Positions 57,239 through 64,000 of a stretch of 64,000 nt of DNA are shown piece by piece. The notes under the pieces were generated by a model. That model was not told the origin of the DNA. It did not search any database and saw only the letters and a list, made by a program, of their open reading frames with translations. The position numbers and the translations under genes were made by a program. This stretch comes from an uncultured Clostridia bacterium (GTDB lineage: Bacteria; Bacillota; Clostridia; Oscillospirales; Acutalibacteraceae), in the NCBI GenBank assembly GCA_946500295.1, contig CAMMVF010000005.1, forward strand, positions 1 through 64,000, given 5' to 3'. Positions within the stretch are counted from its first letter, which is position 1, and each line of letters begins with the position of its first letter.

Positions 57239-58258
57239 ATGAAAAACCTAATTTTTAATCTCTGTTCTGCAAAAGCTGTAAGCGGAGAGGAGGCTCCGGT
57301 CAAAGAAGCTGTCAGGCTTGCGCTTGAAACTTATGCAGAGGTTAGTACAGACCAAAACGGAAATTTATTCGCCAAGTTTGGAAAAAAGGATGCAAAATAT
57401 TCCATAATGCTTGATGCCCATATCGACCAGATAGGGCTGATAATAACCCATATTGACGACAACGGCTTTGTTAAGGCTTCTCCCTGCGGAGGCATCGACA
57501 GACGAGTGCTGCAAGCCGACAGATTTACAATCCTCGGAAAAACCGAAGTTCCTTGCCTGTGCTGTTCAACACCCCCTCACCTTTCAAACGGCAAGGAGGA
57601 TAAGGCGGTTGCTGCGGGTGAGATTTGGTTTGATACCGGTCTTGCTTCAGAAGAACTCCGAGAGATAGTCTCGCTTGGTGATCGAATTGTTTTTTCAGCT
57701 GAGCCCAAACTTTTACTCGGAAATAGGGTTCTATCTCCCGCTTTGGACAACAGAGCAGGAGTAGCTGCTCTAATGTACTGCGGCGATATTTTAAAAAGGC
57801 ATGAGCTCAACTGCCGTGTGATAATTTCCTTGTCCTCCCGTGAGGAGGTCAATATGGCAGGAGCTAAAACGGCAGCGTTTTCACTCTACCCCAGTGAAGC
57901 GATAGCTGTTGACGTCAGCTTTGCAAAGCAAAGCGGTGTTCCGTCTGAGGGTAGGGGAGTGCTCGACGAGGGACCGATGATAGGTATATCACCCGTTCTT
58001 GATAAAGATATAACCTCAAAGCTTATAACCGCCGCAAAGGTCAAGAAGCTGAATTATCAGCTTGAAGTGATGGGAGGCGTAACCGGTACTACAGCCGATG
58101 CAATCTCCTCCACCCGTGGAGGCATAAGAACGGGGCTTGTGTCTATCCCTATGCGCAGCATGCACACGGCGGTTGAGATAGCCTCGCTGAATGACATAGC
58201 TGCCGTAGGCGAGCTTTTGGCAGAGTATATTCTGGAAAGGAGTGTCACCGTATGTTGA
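57239..58258 (+). CDS. M42-family metallo-aminopeptidase (first)
   Basis: This 339-residue peptidase of the M42 dodecamer-forming family has metal ligands His in MLDAHIDQIG and Asp in ALDNRAG. The catalytic and metal Glu pair is in SSREEVNMAGAKTA, with Asp in AIAVDVSF and the last His in PMRSMHTAVE. It starts at ATG 57239 with only a weak ribosome site. Its last bases overlap the second M42 gene by 7 bases; the two may form a mixed complex. Confidence 0.9.
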   Translation: MKNLIFNLCSAKAVSGEEAPVKEAVRLALETYAEVSTDQNGNLFAKFGKKDAKYSIMLDAHIDQIGLIITHIDDNGFVKASPCGGIDRRVLQADRFTILGKTEVPCLCCSTPPHLSNGKEDKAVAAGEIWFDTGLASEELREIVSLGDRIVFSAEPKLLLGNRVLSPALDNRAGVAALMYCGDILKRHELNCRVIISLSSREEVNMAGAKTAAFSLYPSEAIAVDVSFAKQSGVPSEGRGVLDEGPMIGISPVLDKDITSKLITAAKVKKLNYQLEVMGGVTGTTADAISSTRGGIRTGLVSIPMRSMHTAVEIASLNDIAAVGELLAEYILERSVTVC

Positions 58259-59277
58259 ACACAGATTTTTTGAGAAAGCTTTGCCTGTGCTGCGGAATAT
58301 CAGGAGATGAGTCGAGAGTATGCGAGCTGATAAAAAAGCGAATACATGAAAGTGGAGTTGAGATGAGGGTTGACGCTATGGGCAACCTTCTGGTAAGTAA
58401 AAAAGGGAAAAAGAGAGCTAAGAATAAGGTGCTGCTCTCAGCTCATATGGATGAGGTAGGCTTTATAGTAACAGATATCTGCGCTGACGGTACTCTGCAT
58501 ATAAGCTCTGTTGGCGGAGTTGACCGCAGAGCAATTTACGGTAAAAGTGCTTTAATCGGAGCTAAGGGCGTGAGAGGAGCGATTTCCGTCAAGCCCATAC
58601 ACCTGCTAAGCGGTGACGAGAGGGACAGCGTAATCCCAATTGACAAGATGGTAGTAGATATTGGAACAGATAGCCGTGAGGAGAGCTTAAAATATGTCTC
58701 CCTTGGAGACAGCGTTTGCTTTGAACCGAACTATACTGAGAAAAACGGAATTATTATGGCGAAGGCTATCGACGACAGAGCGGGTTGTTTTATACTCACC
58801 GAGATCCTAAGGCAGGAGCTTGAGTACGATATATTCTGCTCCTTCGTGGTTCAAGAGGAAGTCGGTCTTCGCGGAGCAAGAGCGGCAAGTTACACAATGA
58901 AGCCGGATTTTGCCATAGTTGTGGAATCTACTACAGCAGCCGATATTCCGGGCAGCGACAGCACAAACGAGGTTTGCAACGTCGGTAAGGGAGCGGTGCT
59001 CTCAATTATGGACAGAGCGACTATTTACGATAAGGAATGTTTGAATATTGCGCTTAAAACAGCAGAGAAAAATAATATCAAGGTACAGCTCAAGCGAGCA
59101 GTAGCAGGCGGTAACGATGCAGGCGCTATCCATACCTCGGCAGGAGGAGTTCGTACTACGGCGGTGTCGCTGCCGTGCAGATATATTCACTCTCAGACAG
59201 GGCTTATTTCCTCTGAGGATTTACAATCCTCGCTTGATATAGTCAAGATGACCGCTATGGAGCTGGCAAAGCTATAA
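58252..59277 (+). CDS. M42-family metallo-aminopeptidase (second)
   Basis: This 341-residue peptidase is a paralogue of the preceding gene. Ligands are His in LSAHMDEVGF, Asp in AIDDRAGC, Glu-Glu in VQEEVGLRGARAA, the Asp/Glu site replaced by Glu in AIVVESTTAAD, and the final His in PCRYIHSQTG. M42 enzymes trim peptides from the proteasome-like or ClpP pathways in the cytosol. It ends where the next gene begins (TAATG overlap at 59277). Confidence 0.9.
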   Translation: MLNTDFLRKLCLCCGISGDESRVCELIKKRIHESGVEMRVDAMGNLLVSKKGKKRAKNKVLLSAHMDEVGFIVTDICADGTLHISSVGGVDRRAIYGKSALIGAKGVRGAISVKPIHLLSGDERDSVIPIDKMVVDIGTDSREESLKYVSLGDSVCFEPNYTEKNGIIMAKAIDDRAGCFILTEILRQELEYDIFCSFVVQEEVGLRGARAASYTMKPDFAIVVESTTAADIPGSDSTNEVCNVGKGAVLSIMDRATIYDKECLNIALKTAEKNNIKVQLKRAVAGGNDAGAIHTSAGGVRTTAVSLPCRYIHSQTGLISSEDLQSSLDIVKMTAMELAKL

Positions 59278-60005
59278 TGATAAAACTTATTAATAATGAT
59301 GCAGCCTTTAACGCCTTAAATCCTTTTGGAATAAGGATTAAGGCGTTGTATGCTGCTTATGGCGGCACACATCTGTGCAGGTTCTATCAGGATACCTTGA
59401 GCGGTGCTGTGCTGGCAAAATACGGTGATTTGCTCATAATCGACTCCGCAGTTCCTGTAAGTGAGGAAATTATGGACTTCTGCTCAGTACTCGGGGTGAA
59501 AACCATACTATGTTCGGGAGAGTTCGAACTTGACAAAGGAAAGAGTGCCGAGGGGTACATATTAAAATATCAAACTTCCGAGCGGCTTCAAAAGCAGAGC
59601 GATAATATGATTTTGTTAAACGACGGCTTCAGGGAGATTTACTCACTGCTCAGCGACAGCTTTGATTCTTCACAGCTTGATTTCAGTGATTTCTACGTCG
59701 ATATTTCTCACAAAGTTCGACACGGCTGTGCGTCCTCAGCCCTTGTGTTTTCAGGCAACAACCCTGTGTCATGTGCCGTTGCCCCTTTCGTTTCGGACAG
59801 CGGAGCTGTGATTTCGGCGGTATGTACGGATAAAACCTATAGGCAGATGGGTTTTGGGCGATGCGCTCTGCTTTCGCTGGTTGATAATCTTAACAGTATA
59901 GGAGTAAGCGATATTTATGTCCAAATTGAGGACAATTCACTTCTCAATTTTTACTGCCCTCTCGGCTTTAACGTCGCAGGTACTTGGCAGGAGATTAAAG
60001 TATAG
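59277..60005 (+). CDS. GNAT-family acetyltransferase
   Basis: This is a 242-residue protein whose C-terminal half is a GNAT domain: ISAVCTDKTYRQMGFGRCALLSLVDNL is motif A, and IEDNSLLNFYCPLGFN the closing strand. The N-terminal half (about 1-110) has no recognised domain. It is translationally coupled to the M42 gene and lies 11 bases before the PLP enzyme. The substrate is unknown. Confidence 0.85.
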   Translation: MIKLINNDAAFNALNPFGIRIKALYAAYGGTHLCRFYQDTLSGAVLAKYGDLLIIDSAVPVSEEIMDFCSVLGVKTILCSGEFELDKGKSAEGYILKYQTSERLQKQSDNMILLNDGFREIYSLLSDSFDSSQLDFSDFYVDISHKVRHGCASSALVFSGNNPVSCAVAPFVSDSGAVISAVCTDKTYRQMGFGRCALLSLVDNLNSIGVSDIYVQIEDNSLLNFYCPLGFNVAGTWQEIKV

Positions 60006-60016
60006 GAAGAGATAAA

Positions 60017-61288
60017 ATGGAAAATACATTTTTTAAAATCAGCCCCGATGTACTTAAAGCCGCAGATGATGCGATGAAGCTGTGTGCATCGGAGCTTAAA
60101 AAAATTGAAGAAATTCAAGATTATAATCAGAACAAAATGCTCTATGCTTTTCAACAAGCCGGGGTCAGCGAAAGCCATTTGGTGGCATCGACGGGCTACG
60201 GCTACGGAGACCGTGGCAGAGAGGTTTTGGATGAAATATTTGCTGCTGTATTCGATGCGGAGGATGCGCTTGTCCGCCATAATTTTGTCAGCGGCACTCA
60301 CACGCTGGAGATTGCTCTGTTCGGAGTTTTAAGGCCAGGAGACAAAATGCTCAGCGTTACAGGCACGCCTTACGATACCATCCATCCTGTAATAGGCATT
60401 AACGGCGAAGGCGACGGAAACGGAAATCTACACGATTTCGGCATAGACTACGGTGAGGTTTCTCTTGCCGACGACGGTAATCCAGACTATGAGGCAATAG
60501 AGCGTGCTCTTAACGAGCCTGTGAAAATGGTATATATCCAGCGCTCACGAGGCTACAGCCTGCGCCCGTCCCTTACTTGTGTGCAGATAGCAAAAATAGC
60601 AGAGATAGCAAAGAGGAAATGTCCGAAAGCTATCGTGATGCTTGACAACTGCTACGGAGAGTTTGTGGAAAAGGAACAGCCGCTTGCTCACGGAGTGGAT
60701 CTGATGGCAGGCTCTTTAATAAAAAATCCCGGCGGAGCCATTGCGCCCACCGGGGGATATATTGCGGGAAAGCGTGAGCTTGTCGAGCTTTGCGCCTGTC
60801 GATTGACAACCCCTGCTACCGGCAAGGAGGTCGGGGCAACCTTGGGACATAACCGTGAGCTCTTCATGGGAGCGTACTCCGCTCCGATGGTTACTGGCGA
60901 AGCCTTGAAAACAGCCGTTTTTGCGGCGGCAATGTTCGAGATTTTGGGCTTTGATGTAAGTCCACGCTATAACGAGGTAAGGGGCGATATAATTCAGGTG
61001 CTCAAGCTCAAATCGCCCGAGGCGTTAGTTGCTTTTTGTAAGGGAATACAAAAGGGTGCGCCTGTGGATTCATTTGTCACACCCGAGCCGTGGGATATGC
61101 CGGGCTATAGCTGTAAGGTGATAATGGCTGCCGGAGCCTTTACCCTCGGCTCGTCAATAGAGCTTTCAGCCGACGCCCCCTTGCGGGAGCCCTATGCCTG
61201 CTGGATGCAGGGAGGCATAAACTTCCCTTCGGGCAAGACAGGCGTAATGCTCGCCGCTCAGTCAATGCTTGAGGAAGGCTTGCTATGA
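60017..61288 (+). CDS. PLP-dependent enzyme, methionine gamma-lyase/aluminium-resistance family
   Basis: This is a 423-residue fold-type-I PLP enzyme of the YnbB (aluminium resistance, Met gamma-lyase-like) family. It has the glycine-rich cofactor loop SGTHTLEIALFG, Asp in VMLDNCYGEF and the Schiff-base Lys in MAGSLIKNPGGAI. The family name comes from early phenotypes; the true reaction is not established. It is the last gene of the murD operon, ahead of a bidirectional terminator. Confidence 0.88.
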   Translation: MENTFFKISPDVLKAADDAMKLCASELKKIEEIQDYNQNKMLYAFQQAGVSESHLVASTGYGYGDRGREVLDEIFAAVFDAEDALVRHNFVSGTHTLEIALFGVLRPGDKMLSVTGTPYDTIHPVIGINGEGDGNGNLHDFGIDYGEVSLADDGNPDYEAIERALNEPVKMVYIQRSRGYSLRPSLTCVQIAKIAEIAKRKCPKAIVMLDNCYGEFVEKEQPLAHGVDLMAGSLIKNPGGAIAPTGGYIAGKRELVELCACRLTTPATGKEVGATLGHNRELFMGAYSAPMVTGEALKTAVFAAAMFEILGFDVSPRYNEVRGDIIQVLKLKSPEALVAFCKGIQKGAPVDSFVTPEPWDMPGYSCKVIMAAGAFTLGSSIELSADAPLREPYACWMQGGINFPSGKTGVMLAAQSMLEEGLL

Positions 61289-61313
61289 CGGTTACTTAAT
61301 TAAAATATATATA

Positions 61314-61403
61314 AAAAGGACTGTATCCGTATTTGTTGTCCTCCATGAGCAGAATAAAGCTCTAAAATTGAGGCTTTTATCCGTACGGTTACAGTCCGTA
61401 TTT
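61314..61403. terminator. Long-stem bidirectional terminator between convergent genes
   Basis: GGACTGTATCCGTA (61318-61331) and TACGGTTACAGTCC (61384-61397) pair with one mismatch across a 52-base loop. GTATTTTTT follows on the plus strand and TTTTTATAT on the minus strand. Confidence 0.7.
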
Positions 61404-61404
61404 T

Positions 61405-62478
61405 TTAAATCAGCATCCGGCTGTCGCAGTAGGTGCAAGTCAACATATCGCCTGAATTTACAAACGACCTCGGCAGGTAGACTTCGCTGTTTGTTATACA
61501 GTTTGGATTGCTGCATGTGTGAACTAAATCTCCCGTAGATGGCTCAGAGTGAATTTTTGGGGCGGGTTCGTTAAGCATTAAATATATCAGTGCCATTCTG
61601 GCGTACATACCATATACAGCCTGTTTGAAGTAGACAGCTCTCGGGTCGTTGTCAACCTCGACAGCTATTTCATCTACTCTCGGCAGTGGGTGGAGAATCT
61701 TTAAGCTTGCCTTTCCCAGACTCAGCTTTTCAGTGTCCAGCACGTAAATTCCGCTTTGCTTTTTGTACTCCTCCTCGCTTGCAAATCTCTCCCGCTGGAT
61801 TCTCGTCATGTAAAGTACGTCGAGCATCGGCATAGCCTCGCTCAGACTGTTAAGCTCGGTGTACTTGCATCCGGAGCCCTTAAGTATGTTTGTGATGTAG
61901 GAGGGAAGCTTTAAGTCCGGTGTTGAAATCAGATAAAACTCGTTGCCCTCGTAGTGGCTCATTGTCTTTATCAGGGAGTGGGCGGTTCTGCCGTATTTCA
62001 AATCTCCGCAAATTCCTATTTTCAAATGGTCAAGTCTGCCGACCTCATTGTAGAGGGTTACAAGGTCGGTAAGCGTCTGCGTCGGGTGCAGATGACCGCC
62101 GTCGCCTGCGTTTATAACTGGTGCATCGGAATAGAGGCTAGCGGCTTTAGCCGAACCCTCGAGCGGGTGGCGGATTGCTATTATATCTGTGTAGCCGCTT
62201 ATCATTTTAATTGTATCCTTGAGGCTTTCTCCCTTAGAAACCGAGGAGTTCATAGGATTGTCAAAGCCCAGTGTGTTGCCGCCAAGCCTCATCATTGCCG
62301 CCTTAAACGACATCTGAGTTCTGGTTGAAGGCTCGTAAAAAAGGGTTGCAAGTATCTTGCCGTGACAGCTTTCGCTGTAGCGTTGCGGGTCAGCTTTTAT
62401 CTCACAGGCGAGGTCAATTACTTTTTGCAGCTTGTCCTGAGAAATTTCCTCAAGGTCGATAACATTTTCAAACATCAC
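61405..62478 (-). CDS. pyrB: Aspartate carbamoyltransferase fused to a PyrI-type zinc domain
   Basis: PyrB makes carbamoyl-aspartate, the first committed step of pyrimidine synthesis. The 357-residue protein has the carbamoyl-phosphate loop YEPSTRTQMSF, the 80s-loop region with SVSKGESL, GGHLHPTQTL and LHPLPRVDE. It is about 50 residues longer than a normal PyrB. The extension has CSNPNC and CTYC, the C-x4-C...C-x2-C spacing of the zinc domain of the regulatory subunit PyrI, but no nucleotide-binding allosteric domain. No separate pyrI is seen nearby. Confidence 0.93.
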   Translation of the reverse strand: MMFENVIDLEEISQDKLQKVIDLACEIKADPQRYSESCHGKILATLFYEPSTRTQMSFKAAMMRLGGNTLGFDNPMNSSVSKGESLKDTIKMISGYTDIIAIRHPLEGSAKAASLYSDAPVINAGDGGHLHPTQTLTDLVTLYNEVGRLDHLKIGICGDLKYGRTAHSLIKTMSHYEGNEFYLISTPDLKLPSYITNILKGSGCKYTELNSLSEAMPMLDVLYMTRIQRERFASEEEYKKQSGIYVLDTEKLSLGKASLKILHPLPRVDEIAVEVDNDPRAVYFKQAVYGMYARMALIYLMLNEPAPKIHSEPSTGDLVHTCSNPNCITNSEVYLPRSFVNSGDMLTCTYCDSRMLI

Positions 62479-62498
62479 AAAACCTCCTTATCCTAAAA

Positions 62499-62507
62499 AT
62501 TATACCA
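62499..62507 (-). promoter_or_regulatory. Extended -10 promoter of pyrB
   Basis: On the minus strand TGG directly precedes TATAAT (62499-62504), 21 bases before the start codon. AAGGAGG is the ribosome site. No attenuator was seen in the short leader. Confidence 0.5.
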
Positions 62508-62673
62508 TATATTTTTTACAGGATTTTGCTTATGAGAATTATTAAAAATAAAGTAGAATGTCGCAGACACTTCCGTCCTAAGCGCTATTTGCGTATTTGT
62601 GCCAATTGTGGTTAACGTATTTTAAGCTTTATCCGGTTTTGATTTGTACCCTTTCTAAAAAAATGTTTATTAA

Positions 62674-62713
62674 AAGTGGGCGTCGCAAATTTGATCATTT
62701 GCGACGCCCACTT
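62674..62713 (-). terminator. Terminator of the thioredoxin gene
   Basis: A perfect 17-base stem (62674-62690 with 62697-62713, arms built around GGGCGTCGCAAAT) is followed on the minus strand by TTTTAAT. It ends 4 bases before the thioredoxin stop. Confidence 0.9.
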
Positions 62714-62717
62714 AGTC

Positions 62718-63035
62718 TCAGAGTAAACTGTCAATTATACCCTTGTATGCGTCAATAGGCTTAAAGCCAATTTCAATCCCTGATTGCAAGCCGTCCTTGA
62801 ATATAATCACTGTAGGTATGCTGCTAACCCCAAAACGCATTGCAAGCTTTGATTCCTCGTCCACATTGATTTTTGCAATTTTGATTTTGCCCTCGTACTC
62901 CTTATCGAGCTGCTCAATCAGTGGTGCGAGCATCTTACACGGACCGCACCAGTCAGCGTAAAAATCGACAAACAAAACTCCGCTTTCGTTCATAAGCTTA
63001 TCAAATTCTGCCTCAGTTGGGTGTAAAATTGCCAT
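62718..63035 (-). CDS. trxA: Thioredoxin
   Basis: This is a 105-residue thioredoxin with the active site WCGPCKM at about residue 30 in VDFYADWCGPC, the cis-Pro in SSIPTVIIF, and the expected length and fold. It reduces protein disulfides in the cytoplasm. It lies 45 bases after the cyclophilin gene on the same strand and is closed by its own strong terminator. Confidence 0.96.
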   Translation of the reverse strand: MAILHPTEAEFDKLMNESGVLFVDFYADWCGPCKMLAPLIEQLDKEYEGKIKIAKINVDEESKLAMRFGVSSIPTVIIFKDGLQSGIEIGFKPIDAYKGIIDSLL

Positions 63036-63079
63036 ACTATCAATCCTTTCCTGATTTAGTTTTTACTAAAATAGATATT

Positions 63080-64000
63080 TTACTCGCTGTAGGTTGTGAT
63101 TTCAATGCTTTCGATGGTTACATCTTCAGTGGGTTTGCTGTTTGCATCAACATCAACTACAGCGATAGCGTCAACTACATCCATACCATCATATACTTGA
63201 GCAAATACAGTGTGTCCCCTGTCAACTGCGTTAAAAGCACCGTCCAATGTCGGGTTTCCACCGTTTTCTTCATATAAGTTTTTTACCTCGTCAGGTACAA
63301 TGTCAGTGTCGAGTCCGAAAATATAGTTTAGACTGCTTACTACTGTGTCCCACTGACCTTCAGCAATATAATTTGATATCTGTTGGTGAACTGATGCCCA
63401 CTGAGATTCATAGTAGTCCCAGCCTTGAAATACGTCCGCATCTGCTTGGTTGATAAAAAACTGACTGCCGTTGGTGTCAGCGCCGCTGTTTGCCATAGCA
63501 ACGCTTCCTCTGATGTTGAAAAGCTTATTTGAGAATTCGTCCTCAAATGCCTCTCCGTCATATATGCTTTCGCCGCCCGTGCCGTCGCCGTTTGGATCAC
63601 CGCCCTGAATCATGAAGTCCTCGATTACTCTGTGAAAGGTAAGTCCATCGTAATAGCCATCCTGAACGTGGGTTATGAAGTTTTCTACCGCCTTGGGTGC
63701 CGCTTCGGGGAAGAAACGCAGAGAAATATCTCCCAATGATGTGTGCATTATAGCCACCTGCTCACCCTCAGTAGGCATATCAAGCTGGTAGCCAACCTCG
63801 TGCTCTGTGTCATCGTAAATATCTCTTTCTATGTCGAAATCATCCCAATCAACAAGAGCAGCATTCGTAGCAGCCTCAGTTGCGGCAGTTGACTCTGACG
63901 AAGAAGTTTCGCTTGATGATGAGTTTCCGCTTGTCGTGGTCGTGGAGTCCGATGAGCAGCCGCTGACAGCAACCGAAATTGTAAGCGCAGCCAAAATGGC
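63080..64000 (-). CDS. Cyclophilin-type peptidyl-prolyl isomerase lipoprotein (5' end outside window)
   Basis: This is a partial gene; the frame is open to the window edge ([15 protein letters not shown]...), so the true start lies beyond 64000. A lipobox (AVSGC) and a Ser/Thr-rich linker precede a cyclophilin domain with [34 protein letters not shown] and [17 protein letters not shown]. About 60 residues (from [12 protein letters not shown] to [10 protein letters not shown]) are inserted between the last two motifs. It probably folds proteins on the outer face of the membrane. Confidence 0.92.
   Translation of the reverse strand, partial: AILAALTISVAVSGCSSDSTTTTSGNSSSSETSSSESTAATEAATNAALVDWDDFDIERDIYDDTEHEVGYQLDMPTEGEQVAIMHTSLGDISLRFFPEAAPKAVENFITHVQDGYYDGLTFHRVIEDFMIQGGDPNGDGTGGESIYDGEAFEDEFSNKLFNIRGSVAMANSGADTNGSQFFINQADADVFQGWDYYESQWASVHQQISNYIAEGQWDTVVSSLNYIFGLDTDIVPDEVKNLYEENGGNPTLDGAFNAVDRGHTVFAQVYDGMDVVDAIAVVDVDANSKPTEDVTIESIEITTYSE

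Overview
The window reads as the chromosome of an anaerobic, spore-forming, starch-degrading Firmicute of the Ruminococcaceae/Oscillospiraceae type, close in style to Ruminococcus bromii. The evidence is a cohesin/dockerin system with CBM26-like starch-binding modules, spoIIGA-sigE, an Ntp/V-type ATPase, AddAB, Bce-type two-component/ABC cassettes and moderate GC. No rRNA or tRNA gene was recognised. Family names come from reading the proteins; no database search was run.

Layout. 1-8600: a type I-C CRISPR-Cas locus on the minus strand (cas3-cas5-cas8c-cas7-cas4-cas1-cas2). It has one intact repeat beyond cas2 and no second repeat in the remaining 61 bases, and cas3 is broken by a -1 frameshift near 6126. 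Upstream of cas3, on the plus strand, lies a compact non-coding gene: promoter 8413-8441, the 3' part of a CRISPR repeat at 8496-8509, a guide-like segment from 8510, and a terminator at 8542-8580. The first 17 guide bases match the opposite strand at 8376-8392. There the preceding trinucleotide is CTC, a plausible I-C PAM, and the match runs onto the -35 box of a minus-strand promoter facing the cas operon. This looks like a crRNA-like regulator (CreA/CreR-type) that would direct Cascade to repress cas or a small toxin RNA. It is the most interesting object in the window.

8600-15100 (minus strand): a GNAT/AraC pair, then a two-gene dockerin operon made of a cohesin + CBM26 + dockerin scaffoldin and a dockerin-bearing metallophosphoesterase. 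15300-18600: an autoregulated XRE gene with two membrane proteins, one a HELTH zincin, and a convergent AlbA_2/ATPase-like regulator. 18600-24000: an ABC exporter with three FtsX-like permeases and the remnant of a fourth permease end. 24000-26100 (minus): a lipoprotein, sigE and spoIIGA. 26400-35250: a nine-gene V-type ATPase operon (G-I-K-E-C-F-A-B-D) with Na+-type c-subunit residues. 35450-40050: a Bce-like response regulator, kinase, ATPase and permease. 40150-43780: a nitrilase-family hydrolase and a CotH protein carrying CBM26-like and dockerin modules.

43900-46750: an XRE / ImmA-like protease / small protein cluster divergent from a Y-family DNA polymerase, with shared operator-like repeats, a plausible LexA-independent damage-response switch. 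46860-55720: DUF6933-like, sugar-isomerase-like and unknown genes, then addB-addA. 55820-61290: murD, two M42 aminopeptidases, a GNAT protein and a methionine-gamma-lyase-like PLP enzyme. 61400-64000 (minus): an aspartate carbamoyltransferase fused to a PyrI-type zinc domain, thioredoxin and a partial lipoprotein cyclophilin. Four copies of a modular hairpin-rich intergenic repeat occur at 18631, 26183, 34384 and 35262. One of them sits inside the ATPase operon and supplies the stop codon of the B subunit.
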